A stretch of DNA of 64,000 bases from Maridesulfovibrio sp. (GCF_963667685.1 NZ_OY763932.1:248001-312000); one strand, 5' to 3'; shown: positions 36,485 through 44,974, counted from the stretch's first letter. Numbers and translations are program-made. The notes: a model not told the origin generated them from the letters alone.

Positions 36485-38985
36485 AATTTAAAATGAGAAT
36501 ATCCAAAATACTCCAGAAAACGATGCTCCTGAACTTCATTCTGTTCGGGGTAATCTCCACATCCATGTCGCTGATTTCGGCGCTGACTCTGCAAGACCAC
36601 ATGGTCAACGAATACATCAGCAAAGGAAAGGCAATTGCCAGCAGCATCGCCAGTTCTAGTGTAGAGATTCTGCTCAACCGCGATGCTTCAACTATCCAAT
36701 CCATGATTGACCAGTTCAAGATTAGTGACGGCGCAGCCTATGTCTATGTTCAGGATTCAAACGGAGATATCATTTCGCATACGTTTGTGCCTGAAGTACC
36801 TGAAATTCTCAGCGGAACGAGCATTCATCCCAAAACCATATCCATCCGCGAACTTGAAGTACCCGGCTCGGGTAATATCATCGACATAACCAAACCTATC
36901 CTTGCAGGGATGGCCGGTTACGTCCATGTAGGCATGGACAAAGGCATAATCAATAAATACGTATGGGCCGCCATCGCAAAACTGCAAGTGGTCATGTTTT
37001 TTATCTTCTGGGGCAGTGTTTTCATACTTTACATGATGGTTAAGCGTATATCTGAGCCGCTTAACCAACTAACAGAATATGCAGAAAAATTATCAAACCA
37101 CGACTTTACCGGAGATATTAAAATCACATCCAAAGATGAAATCGGTCTGCTCGCCCGAACCATGAAAAATATGGCTGACGAACTGACCACGCTGATTTCA
37201 GGACTGGAACGGGCAGTGACAAACGCCACCAGTGAGCTGCAAGACACCCTGACATACATGGAAGTCATTATGGACAACCTTGCGGACGGACTTCTTGTTG
37301 TTGATATTACCGGTAAGATATCCGTGACCAATCCAGCTCTGGGTGAGTTGTTCGGCATAACCGAGGAAGAGATCAAAGGTAGAGAAATAAATGCTTATTT
37401 TCCTGAGGAGATGAATACTCTTTTCCAACTGGTTAAGGGCAGTAATCACGAGATCTTTTCGGCCGAGATCCATCTTAAAGGGCGCCGGACAGGAAAAGCT
37501 GTGGCTACCCCCATTCATAAAAGAAATGAGGAAGATACGTTCAATGGCTGCCTCGGTGTGGTTATACTTGTTCGGGACATTACTTACGAAAAAGAAGTGG
37601 ATAACCTGAAAACAGACTTTATATCCACTGTTTCGCATGAACTTCGAACTCCCATGACCTCTATTCTCGGGTTCGCAAAGATCATTAAGAAAAAACTTGA
37701 GAAATCGGTATTTCCATCCTGCGGTAATCCAGATCAAAAGACTCAAAAAGCGATCAGACAGGTGCAGGACAACATAGGTATTATTATTTCCGAAGGGCAG
37801 CGTCTTACTGACCTCATCAACGACGTACTTGACATTGCAAAGATGGAATCGGGCAAAATCGTCTGGAAAAAGGTTCCAATTGAGATTGCCGATGTGATTG
37901 ACAGTTCAATCCAGACAACAAGCCCACTCTGGCAGAGCAGAAAACTGGATATGGTCGTCGACGTGGAGGACAACATCCCTACCATGTACGGCGACCGGGA
38001 CAGGGTAATGCAGGTTTTTGTCAATCTCATCTCCAACGCTGTCAAATTTACAAGTTCCGGTTCCATCACCTGCACAGCCCGTGCGCATGATGATGAAATA
38101 ATGGTCAGCGTGAGTGACACCGGAAGTGGTATTTCTCCCGAGGACCAGAAAAAAATCTTTGAAAGGTTCAAACAGGCTGGTGATACCCTGACCGGTAAAC
38201 CGAAAGGAACCGGACTGGGACTGCCCATTTGCAAGCAGATTGTTGAGCACCACAAAGGCCGTATCTGGGTAGACAGTAAACTGGGAGAAGGCAGCTCTTT
38301 CCATTTTACCATGGCGATTGACACACCAGATGAGGTCATCCCTCTCCCCGGACCGATAACCAAAGCGCCCAGCAGGGAAACTCGGCCCGGTAATGAAGCC
38401 AGCCCATTGATCATGGTCGCTGACGATGACCCGGCACTGAACGAATTTCTTTCCCAGGTTCTGGAAGAAGAAGGCTACCGGATTATAACTGTCACTGACG
38501 GGCAGGAAGCTGTAGAAACAGCTAAAACAAGGATGCCGCAACTGATCACCATGGATCTGAAAATGCCTGTTATGGACGGAGCTCAAGCGATTACCGCGCT
38601 TCGTCAGGACCCGTCCACCAGACATATCCCGGTAATCGTGATCAGTGCTCTTGCTGAGGGGCAGCTGGCTGGCGGAGATGCCGCCCTCATTAAACCTATT
38701 GATGAAAAAAGGCTGGTCGAAACCATCCACGGCCTGCTGCAGGAAGATTTAATTATGACAGACCCCTGCATGGTTCTGGGCAATGAAACCGATCCTCCGG
38801 CCGACAATCTACTCGTTATTTGTCCCGGTAAAATCAATTACTGCCCGCCATCTGATATCTGGAACCGTGTATCTTCAGGGTTTAAGGGGACTATTTTCAT
38901 TACCGCTGAGCTGAGTACCAGCCTTGACCTGGACCGTCTTTCACAAACACCAGACGTACAGATTGTTATTTTACCGGAAAACTGA
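36481..38985 (+). CDS. Hybrid sensor histidine kinase with receiver domain
   Basis: 834 residues. Membrane segments at about 15-38 and 160-182 flank a single-Cache-like periplasmic domain. A normal, uninterrupted HAMP follows (RISEPLNQLTEYAEKLSN), then PAS at about 255-370, then the kinase core with STVSHELRTPM (His near 386), NLISNAVKF and GTGLGLPICKQI. A receiver at about 640-760 has Asp near 691 in TMDLKMPVMDG. A last segment of about 75 residues after the receiver is unlike any domain I know. GGAG precedes the ATG. The internal receiver implies a multi-step relay; the HPt protein at 39636 is a natural partner. Confidence 0.93.
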   Translation: MKFKMRISKILQKTMLLNFILFGVISTSMSLISALTLQDHMVNEYISKGKAIASSIASSSVEILLNRDASTIQSMIDQFKISDGAAYVYVQDSNGDIISHTFVPEVPEILSGTSIHPKTISIRELEVPGSGNIIDITKPILAGMAGYVHVGMDKGIINKYVWAAIAKLQVVMFFIFWGSVFILYMMVKRISEPLNQLTEYAEKLSNHDFTGDIKITSKDEIGLLARTMKNMADELTTLISGLERAVTNATSELQDTLTYMEVIMDNLADGLLVVDITGKISVTNPALGELFGITEEEIKGREINAYFPEEMNTLFQLVKGSNHEIFSAEIHLKGRRTGKAVATPIHKRNEEDTFNGCLGVVILVRDITYEKEVDNLKTDFISTVSHELRTPMTSILGFAKIIKKKLEKSVFPSCGNPDQKTQKAIRQVQDNIGIIISEGQRLTDLINDVLDIAKMESGKIVWKKVPIEIADVIDSSIQTTSPLWQSRKLDMVVDVEDNIPTMYGDRDRVMQVFVNLISNAVKFTSSGSITCTARAHDDEIMVSVSDTGSGISPEDQKKIFERFKQAGDTLTGKPKGTGLGLPICKQIVEHHKGRIWVDSKLGEGSSFHFTMAIDTPDEVIPLPGPITKAPSRETRPGNEASPLIMVADDDPALNEFLSQVLEEEGYRIITVTDGQEAVETAKTRMPQLITMDLKMPVMDGAQAITALRQDPSTRHIPVIVISALAEGQLAGGDAALIKPIDEKRLVETIHGLLQEDLIMTDPCMVLGNETDPPADNLLVICPGKINYCPPSDIWNRVSSGFKGTIFITAELSTSLDLDRLSQTPDVQIVILPEN

Positions 38986-38998
38986 TATCCTTCTGTCT

Positions 38999-39634
38999 AT
39001 GGAAATAGCGACAGAATACGAAATAACAAAATATGCCAGCTGTAAAGAGTGCTCATACACAGGATCGCTTGCTTCTTTCGGGAAGCAGGCGGCCCTGCTT
39101 CCTGATGAAACAAAAATAATCTGCCCTCAATGCGGTACGGTGTCTAAGCATAAAGACTGCGCATTTAACAAAGGTCCCGATTCGCTGCCTGAAGGCATGA
39201 CCTTTATCTCCGGCGGTCAGACCGGGGTAGACCGTGGGGCGCTTGATGCAGCAATAGCGCGGAACATCCCCCACCGGGGATGGTGTCCCAAAGGACGCAA
39301 AGCAGAAGACGGCGTCATTCCCGGCAAATATAATATGCAGGAAACCGTTGGCTGGCAGTACTGGATTAGAACGGAAAAAAACGTGCTGGAGTCGGACGGT
39401 ACTCTTATCTTTAGCGGCAGACACAAATCTAAAGGAACAGCCCTGACCCTTCGCCTTGCAAAAAAATATCACAAGCCAGTTGCAGTTATAGCGCTGGATA
39501 GCCCGGATGCAGCTGAAACTGTTCGGGCATGGATTGCTGCAAATAATATCAGGGAAATGAATGTGGCCGGCCCACGGGAAAGCGGCATGCCGGGAATTGA
39601 AAAAAAAACAAGGGAATTGCTTGCCAGCCTCTGA
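38999..39634 (+). CDS. SLOG-superfamily (putative molybdenum carrier, YpsA-like) protein with zinc ribbon
   Basis: 211 residues from ATG 38999. The first 55 residues hold CKEC (Cys15/18) and CPQC (Cys42/45), a likely zinc ribbon. The rest is the cpYpsA fold: ISGGQTGVDRGALDAAI, GWCPKGRKAEDG and later SDGTLIFSGRHKSKGTALT. The family is annotated as a molybdenum carrier but belongs to the SLOG group, thought to bind nucleotides or nucleotide-derived ligands. No SD is clear. It follows the hybrid kinase by 13 bp and may be translated with it. Confidence 0.8.
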   Translation: MEIATEYEITKYASCKECSYTGSLASFGKQAALLPDETKIICPQCGTVSKHKDCAFNKGPDSLPEGMTFISGGQTGVDRGALDAAIARNIPHRGWCPKGRKAEDGVIPGKYNMQETVGWQYWIRTEKNVLESDGTLIFSGRHKSKGTALTLRLAKKYHKPVAVIALDSPDAAETVRAWIAANNIREMNVAGPRESGMPGIEKKTRELLASL

Positions 39635-39635
39635 C

Positions 39636-39947
39636 TCAGCTTGCAGGAATAAATACGCAGTTATCCAATAACTTCCTTAATTTTATGAGGACAATACGTA
39701 TTTCATCCTCTGCACGGTCCAAAGTATGCTGGTGAAGAACTTCCAGCTCAGCCGCGTACACAGTGAATCCGAAAGTCAAAGCTGCACCTTTTGAGGAATG
39801 CAGCATTTCCCGCATAAGCTCGTAGTCGCGATCTTCAGCGCAATTGGCCATTATTGCCAATTCCGAAGAAAGAGACTCCATGAACACAGGAACCAATTCA
39901 TAGATTTCCGGTTCCACGGTAACTTTGATGCGGGAAAAAACGGGCAA
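39636..39947 (-). CDS. HPt-domain phosphotransfer protein
   Basis: 103 residues, all helical. MLHSSKGAALTFGF at 48-61 places the phosphorylatable His50 in the HxxKG motif of HPt domains. The start is TTG at 39947, fixed by AAGGAG six bases upstream. It is convergent with the SLOG gene (one base between stops) and next to the hybrid kinase, whose receiver would need an HPt to pass phosphate on. Confidence 0.85.
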   Translation of the reverse strand: MPVFSRIKVTVEPEIYELVPVFMESLSSELAIMANCAEDRDYELMREMLHSSKGAALTFGFTVYAAELEVLHQHTLDRAEDEIRIVLIKLRKLLDNCVFIPAS

Positions 39948-40088
39948 ATGAAACTCCTTAAAAAAGTATCAGACACTTAGTTCATACTTGATCCACCCTT
40001 ATATATATAAAAAAATAAATTCAAAAATACATTATATTTTAGTAATCCGGGAAAACTTTTCCAGCTGAAAATCAATATTAATTTCTGC

Positions 40089-40116
40089 TTGACTTCTCAT
40101 TGGACAAACTTAATAT
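40089..40116 (+). promoter_or_regulatory. Promoter of the arsR-permease operon
   Basis: TTGACT, 16 bases, TAATAT. The -10 box overlaps the ArsR operator. Confidence 0.6.
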
Positions 40117-40136
40117 ATGAACAGTTGTTCATATAT
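40113..40136. promoter_or_regulatory. ArsR/SmtB-type operator
   Basis: A 24-bp inverted repeat, ATATATGAACA-GT-TGTTCATATAT, perfect in both arms. TGAACA...TGTTCA is the usual half-site type for this family. It covers the -10 region. Confidence 0.8.
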
Positions 40137-40155
40137 AAACATATCGAGTCTAATC

Positions 40156-40542
40156 ATGTCGAATAAAACAGACTGCTGTTCCACACACAGCCCGACCCCC
40201 GGTGCTGTGGAACTAGTAAAAAGTAAAAGCTGCCCTGAAAATACCATGACTGATCTGGCCGCGATCTTCAAGATTCTTGGAGAGCCGGTACGGATTAAGA
40301 TACTACATGCCCTTTCCATCACCAACCTATGTGTCTGTGACTTATCCGAACTGCTGGAGATGAGTCATTCTGCTGTATCCCACCAATTGCGTATTCTAAG
40401 AACCGCACGCATGGTGCGGTTTGAAAAGGACGGTCGCAGAGCCATTTACAGGCTCGACGACAAGCACGTTGAATTAATTATGCAGACGGCTTTGGCCCAT
40501 ATGCTAGGCAATGGCTGTGAAGCTCTGCAAGGAGATAAATAG
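40156..40542 (+). CDS. ArsR/SmtB-family metal-responsive repressor
   Basis: 128 residues from ATG 40156. The winged helix is at about 35-105, recognition helix HSAVSHQLRILRTARMV. Metal ligands visible are the alpha-3 pair Cys59-x-Cys61 in LCVCDLSE (ArsR/CadC type), N-terminal Cys7-Cys8 and Cys26, and a partial alpha-5 set, Asp102-x-His104 and His115 (CzrA type). The start is downstream of the operator; an ATG at 40117 lies within it and is rejected. The permease begins directly after the stop. It should release the operator on binding a soft metal ion or arsenite. Confidence 0.92.
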   Translation: MSNKTDCCSTHSPTPGAVELVKSKSCPENTMTDLAAIFKILGEPVRIKILHALSITNLCVCDLSELLEMSHSAVSHQLRILRTARMVRFEKDGRRAIYRLDDKHVELIMQTALAHMLGNGCEALQGDK

Positions 40543-41826
40543 ATGTTCGAAACGTTATCATTAATAATGCATGAATCATGGAATGTCCTGCTAGAATCAG
40601 CACCGTTCATGCTACTGGGTTTTTTCATTGCGGGACTGCTAAAGGCCTACGTAGGCCCTGAGTTTATTTCAAAAAACCTTGGTTCTGGAAAAACATCGGA
40701 CGTGATCAAAGCTTCCATTCTCGGTGTTCCGATACCGCTCTGCAGTTGCGGCGTAATCCCCGCAGCCGCGCAGTTGCGACAGCAGGGAGCGAGCAAAGGG
40801 GCGACTACCTCATTTCTGATCTCCACCCCTGAAACCGGTGTGGATTCAATTGCTGTGACATATGCCTTACTTGACCCGGTTATGGCCTTCATTAGACCAT
40901 TCGCTGCTTTTTTAACTGCAATGGTCGCAGGCATCCTAGTTGACAGGGATGATAAAAAGCACAAAATCGAAGCACACAATTTAATACCAACTGCAATACT
41001 CAGCCCTGAAATTAGGTCTAATATGGTTGTTGAAGGCTGTGGATGCTCTTCGCCAAAACATACTCATACTGCGGCTAACAACTTCCATAAATCTGAATGC
41101 GGATGTTCATCCAAACTGCACGCACCACTTACCGAACGGGGCTGCTGCGACTCAGGATGCGGAGACTCTCCCGAAAAAGCCCATGATCACGCTGAATGCT
41201 CTGATTCCGGTTGCGGATGCGGGCACAACCATTCCGAGGAACGTCCGGATTCTTTTACAGGCAAATTATATTACGGAATGCAATATTCCTTCGGTAATCT
41301 TCTTCAGGATATTGGACTCTGGTTCCTCGCCGGGGTGCTGCTGGCAGGAATATTCGGAGCCTTGATCCCAGACGGATTCATTGAGCGTAATCTGGGAGAC
41401 GGCTTTATGCCCCTACTGATAATGCTTGCTGCGGCTGTCCCACTCTACGTATGCGCCACGGCATCTACTCCCATTGCGGCTGCGCTGGCTCTAAAGGGAT
41501 TATCCCCCGGAGCTGCACTGGTCTTTCTGCTGGCAGGACCGGCCACCAATGCCGCATCTTTCACTGTGGTTGCCAAGCTGCTAGGCAAACGTTCCGCACT
41601 GATCTACCTTGGTTCAATCATAGCATGTTCACTTGCGCTTGGGATGCTTACTAACTCGGTCTATTACTCTCTCGGCCTCAGCGTAACAGATTGGGTACAG
41701 TCTGGTTCAGAACATGGTCATAGTCTTCTTTACACCTTAAGCGCATTCATTCTTCTTGCCTTAATTGCTATTCCCAAGGTAACAACGCTAGTGAAAGGTA
41801 AATCATTGCACGATTGTTCACACTAA
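40543..41826 (+). CDS. Permease of the SO_0444-type Cu/Zn efflux family with Cys/His-rich loop
   Basis: 427 residues in two membrane halves. Each half has a conserved loop: VPIPLCSCGVIPAA at 62-75 with neighbouring TPETGVDS, and AAVPLYVCATASTPIAAAL in the second half. Between them, at about 164-235, is a hydrophilic loop with 10 Cys and 8 His (GCGCSS, ECGCSS, GCCDSGCG, GCGCGHNH), clearly metal-binding. The family is implicated in copper/zinc export; arsenical permeases of the related DUF318 group are the alternative. AAGGAG lies in the end of arsR and the ATG touches the arsR stop, so translation is coupled. Confidence 0.87.
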   Translation: MFETLSLIMHESWNVLLESAPFMLLGFFIAGLLKAYVGPEFISKNLGSGKTSDVIKASILGVPIPLCSCGVIPAAAQLRQQGASKGATTSFLISTPETGVDSIAVTYALLDPVMAFIRPFAAFLTAMVAGILVDRDDKKHKIEAHNLIPTAILSPEIRSNMVVEGCGCSSPKHTHTAANNFHKSECGCSSKLHAPLTERGCCDSGCGDSPEKAHDHAECSDSGCGCGHNHSEERPDSFTGKLYYGMQYSFGNLLQDIGLWFLAGVLLAGIFGALIPDGFIERNLGDGFMPLLIMLAAAVPLYVCATASTPIAAALALKGLSPGAALVFLLAGPATNAASFTVVAKLLGKRSALIYLGSIIACSLALGMLTNSVYYSLGLSVTDWVQSGSEHGHSLLYTLSAFILLALIAIPKVTTLVKGKSLHDCSH

Positions 41827-41954
41827 AAACAGAAGGTTGCATAGTGAGTACCAGATGCATGTCCAAAGACTGTAACTGGTCAGATTAAGTCATGCGATAT
41901 CAAGTCTTTTAAGAAGCATAAACACAAATGAGATAGACTTCCGGGGGGTTGCAG

Positions 41955-42101
41955 ATGACAGGTGAAGGCGTAGAAGCAATAATTGTTATGCTGGTTATTA
42001 TTCTTGCCATTTTCAAGATGGTCAAAAGAACCGGAAGTGGGCTGGGTCAAACCTTTGCTCGGAATGAATCTGAGAAAAAAGAGACAGATAGCGATGAATA
42101 A
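41955..42101 (+). CDS. Small single-pass membrane protein, 48 aa
   Basis: ATG at 41955 follows GGGGGG at good spacing. The product starts MTGEGVEAIIVMLVIILAIF, a membrane segment from about 7 to 21, then a charged cytoplasmic tail rich in Lys, Glu and Asp. It overlaps the next gene by eight bases. The family is unknown to me; a helper or anchor for the downstream product is possible. Confidence 0.6.
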   Translation: MTGEGVEAIIVMLVIILAIFKMVKRTGSGLGQTFARNESEKKETDSDE

Positions 42102-42630
42102 AGATACCGCCGAAATAGAAGCGCAACTCGATGAATTGCGCGGCGCTGAAAACTTCATCGGCTTTTGCGCCTTTGACCTTTTTCTTGATAATGACGAATC
42201 CAAACGTAAAGATGGCGTGCTCAAAATCTCACGCCACAACATAACCCCGGAAACAGGATTCCTCAAGTTCACATTCATTGTGGATGTCTACGGAGACAAA
42301 CTCCTCCGCAAACAAGTGCTGGAACTATTCTCACGTTTCCACGACAATGAGCTTAAATCCGAGACCGACCCTGATTTCATGTATATCAAACCGCCGGAAC
42401 CGACGAATCAGAAAGATAAATCATGGTTCATAGGGGAAGTCTTTTTCCACTTCGATTCCATTAATGGATCTTCACGGGAAAACGTCTATAACTTCTTTCT
42501 CCCCTTCCTTACCCTGCGGTTACCGCTCGAATTCAGCGACCTGCAATGGTGGGAAACAGAAAAAGAAGTTAATGAGCAGAAAAAATCTGCGATTCAAGCC
42601 ATTACAGATTTTATTATCAGCAAATTCTAA
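42094..42630 (+). CDS. Hypothetical soluble protein, 178 aa
   Basis: I do not recognise this protein. From ATG 42094 it begins MNKDTAEIEAQLDELRG and is mixed alpha/beta and acidic, with many aromatic residues (FIGFCAFDLFL, SWFIGEVFFHFDS, LQWWETEKEV). No signal peptide or membrane segment. It overlaps the 48-residue membrane protein by eight bases, so the two are probably made together. An upstream in-frame ATG at 42064 is possible. The stop lies just before the terminator shared with convergent trpS. Confidence 0.7.
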   Translation: MNKDTAEIEAQLDELRGAENFIGFCAFDLFLDNDESKRKDGVLKISRHNITPETGFLKFTFIVDVYGDKLLRKQVLELFSRFHDNELKSETDPDFMYIKPPEPTNQKDKSWFIGEVFFHFDSINGSSRENVYNFFLPFLTLRLPLEFSDLQWWETEKEVNEQKKSAIQAITDFIISKF

Positions 42631-42634
42631 ACAA

Positions 42635-42666
42635 AAATCCCCTGCTGCATCTGCAACAGGGGATTT
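42635..42666. terminator. Bidirectional terminator between the hypothetical gene and trpS
   Basis: AAATCCCCTG / CAGGGGATTT, ten perfect pairs; T-rich on the minus strand. Confidence 0.8.
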
Positions 42667-42686
42667 AAATTTTGTGGTAATTAATA

Positions 42687-43682
42687 TTAATACTTGAATC
42701 CGATTCTTTCACGAATCTCATCTATGTTCTCTTTGGCTTTGGCCCGAGCCTTTACTGTGCCTTCGTGAAGAATATCCCAGACTAGCTGCGGATTTTCATC
42801 CAGATGGCGACGGCGCTCCTGCATGGGCTCAAGAAACTTAGCCATATTCTCAGCCAGAAGCTTCTTACATTCAACACAACCACGGCTTGCATTGCGACAT
42901 CCTTCCTCTATCTCAGCGCATGTCTCAGCATCGGTGAGCAGCTTGTGATAAGGATAAAGGTTACAAACTTCAGGATCACCCGGATCGGACTTTCTGAGTC
43001 TGTTTTTGTCTGTCAGCATGGACATAACCTTGGGCCTGACATCATCCATATGCTCACCAAGGAAGATGCCGTTATTATAGCTCTTTGACATCTTGCGACC
43101 ATCAAGACCGGGAAGCTTGGCGTCCTCGGTAAGCATGGCAGCAGGCTCTGGGAAATATTCACCGTTCAGGTGGTTGAAGCGACGTGCGATCTCACGGGTC
43201 AGCTCCAGGTGCGGAAGCTGATCCTGACCAACGGGAACAAACGCTGGCTTGTACATGAGGATATCAGACGCCATGAGCACGGGATAACCAAGAAAACCGT
43301 AGGTGTTGAGTTCTTTCTGAACCAGCTCCTGCTTGAGTTCCTTATAGGTCGGGTTACGCTCGAGCCAACCCAGAGGAGTCAGCATGGACAGGATCAGATG
43401 CAGTTCAATATGCTCCTTAACCTGTGACTGATGAAAAATAACACATTTCTCAGGATCAAGACCGGCTGCAATCCAGTCTTTGACCAATTCGGGAACAAAT
43501 CCACCAATCTTGCGGGGATCAGAATACTCACTGGTCATGGCATGCCAGTCGGCAACAAAAAAATAACATTCGTGATCTTCCTGAATCCTGACCCAGTTGA
43601 CCAGAACACCGAAATAGTGCCCCAAATGCAACCTTCCGGTGGGCCTCATACCTGATACAATACGATTGTTTGTCTTACTCAT
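42687..43682 (-). CDS. trpS: Tryptophanyl-tRNA synthetase
   Basis: Charges tRNA-Trp. A class-I synthetase of 331 residues: the HIGH-type motif is HLGHYFG near 18, and the KMSKS loop is intact in GRKMSKSYNN near 196. MRPTGRLHLGH and FFVADWHAMT are typical of the enzyme. There is no strong SD. It lies downstream of the M50 protease gene and tRNA-Trp on the same strand, 665 bp apart, and convergent with the hypothetical gene. Confidence 0.96.
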   Translation of the reverse strand: MSKTNNRIVSGMRPTGRLHLGHYFGVLVNWVRIQEDHECYFFVADWHAMTSEYSDPRKIGGFVPELVKDWIAAGLDPEKCVIFHQSQVKEHIELHLILSMLTPLGWLERNPTYKELKQELVQKELNTYGFLGYPVLMASDILMYKPAFVPVGQDQLPHLELTREIARRFNHLNGEYFPEPAAMLTEDAKLPGLDGRKMSKSYNNGIFLGEHMDDVRPKVMSMLTDKNRLRKSDPGDPEVCNLYPYHKLLTDAETCAEIEEGCRNASRGCVECKKLLAENMAKFLEPMQERRRHLDENPQLVWDILHEGTVKARAKAKENIDEIRERIGFKY

Positions 43683-43709
43683 TTTAAAAATCTTTTATGC
43701 TTGGTGGCT

Positions 43710-44348
43710 CTAATGAACCAGAAAATTATAGAAAAAACCTAAGGCCGGACTGATTATCTTGCCAAGCAGCCCGAGCATTGCCAGTACGATTACAATAATA
43801 AATCCGTACCGGAACGACATAAATTTGAATGCAGCCTCACGGGGCATGAATCCGGCTAGAATCTTACTTCCATCCAAAGGCGGTATGGGCAGCAGATTAA
43901 AAAAGCACAGGGCCAGATTTATGATGACTCCCGCATTGGCGATCATCATCGCAGGCACAAGAATCTTGAGCATCAGCGGTGAAAAACCGTTCGCGTCGAG
44001 TGAACCAATGACCTTTACGACAATTGAGAACAATACCGCAAGTACCATGTTTGCCGCCGGACCAGCCAAAGCGACAATCATCATATCCCGCTGCGGATTC
44101 TTGAAATACATGGGATTAACCGGAACCGGTTTAGCCCAGCCGATCATGCGGGTAAGCACGAGGGCAAGGGTTCCCATCGGATCAAGATGCTTTAAAGGAT
44201 TCAAAGTAAGACGTCCGGCCTGTTTAGCCGAGGGGTCACCTAAAAGATAGGCTGCGAAGCCATGCGAGGCTTCATGACAAGTAATTGCAAGAAGAAAAGG
44301 TAAAGCTAGGATGCTTATTTCTTTGATTGTGTTGGCAATGTCGAACAT
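43710..44348 (-). CDS. Site-2-protease family (M50) membrane metalloprotease
   Basis: 212 residues from ATG 44348, nearly all hydrophobic with about six membrane segments. The zinc motif HEASH is at 25-29 and the third ligand is in NLLPIPPLDGSKI near 150. It is the compact FtsH-independent, PDZ-less form common beside trpS in bacteria. A longer frame would run into the tRNA and is rejected. No SD is clear. It begins 36 bp after the 3' end of tRNA-Trp and ends 27 bp before trpS, so all three are likely on one transcript. Confidence 0.88.
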   Translation of the reverse strand: MFDIANTIKEISILALPFLLAITCHEASHGFAAYLLGDPSAKQAGRLTLNPLKHLDPMGTLALVLTRMIGWAKPVPVNPMYFKNPQRDMMIVALAGPAANMVLAVLFSIVVKVIGSLDANGFSPLMLKILVPAMMIANAGVIINLALCFFNLLPIPPLDGSKILAGFMPREAAFKFMSFRYGFIIVIVLAMLGLLGKIISPALGFFYNFLVH

Positions 44349-44384
44349 GGATTGTAAGCTTGTTCGCTTTTTAGAAGTGATAAA

Positions 44385-44461
44385 TGGCAGGCCAGGAGGG
44401 ATTCGAACCCCCAGCATTCGGTTTTGGAGACCGACGTTCTAGCCGTTGGAACTACTGGCCT
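44385..44461 (-). tRNA. tRNA-Trp (CCA)
   Basis: Read on the minus strand. The acceptor stem AGGCCAG pairs with CTGGCCT, D-stem GTTC/GAAC, anticodon stem TCGGT/ACCGA with loop CTCCAAA giving anticodon CCA, T-loop TTCGAAT. Discriminator G is followed by an encoded CCA end (44387-44385). Confidence 0.97.
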
Positions 44462-44539
44462 GCATTTATGGCTTGAGACATCTCTGCCGTCAAAGCCAAG
44501 CGGGTTCTAGCACCCTCGATTGGCTTTGGCAAGTAAAAA

Positions 44540-44564
44540 AGGAGTCTATTTTCACAGACTCCTA
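44540..44564 (-). terminator. Terminator of the receiver gene
   Basis: AGGAGTCT / AGACTCCT hairpin with an eight-base loop and TTTTTT on the minus strand, between the receiver gene and tRNA-Trp. Confidence 0.85.
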
Positions 44565-44614
44565 AAAAAAATTAATTATTTTAGCCATCAGAGAGCACCA
44601 GAACAACCCGGAAA

Positions 44615-44974
44615 TCACCCCAAGGCCTGCGAAACTTTCATCTTCAACTCGCTTAAATCAACGGATTTCACAACATAATGATCTGCCGCAATAGACTTCA
44701 TATCATGCTTGAAACCATCATAGGCGGTGCTTAAAATAACCGGCAATTCCTGATCCTCTTGCCTGATCTCCTGCAGCAGGTCGAGACCGGAGCGGTTTAT
44801 ACCGAGTTTGATATCCAAAACAACGAGATCAGGATGCTCCCTCCCGATGACTTCCAGAATATCCTCAGTACCATCTGAAGTGGCCACTTTATAGCCTACG
44901 GCCTCCAGCTCTTCCCTGTAGAGCATCCGTATATGCTTTTCGTCGTCAACGACTAAAATTGTCTTCTGAGCCAT
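44615..44974 (-). CDS. Response regulator, single receiver domain
   Basis: 119 residues from ATG 44974, fixed by AGGAG six bases upstream. TILVVDDEKHIRM, Asp54 in VVLDIKLGINRSG, LSTAYDGF and Lys in VVKSVD (the usual Pro after Lys is replaced by Ser). No output domain. It has its own terminator and no kinase beside it, so it is an orphan. Confidence 0.92.
   Translation of the reverse strand: MAQKTILVVDDEKHIRMLYREELEAVGYKVATSDGTEDILEVIGREHPDLVVLDIKLGINRSGLDLLQEIRQEDQELPVILSTAYDGFKHDMKSIAADHYVVKSVDLSELKMKVSQALG

Noticed and set aside
36481-38985. Hybrid kinase considered for a broken HAMP like that at 28441
   Set aside because: Its HAMP is continuous and has no cysteines between the helices.
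40117-40155. Upstream ATG for arsR
   Set aside because: It lies inside the palindromic operator and downstream of the -10 box by too little; ATG 40156 is in better context.
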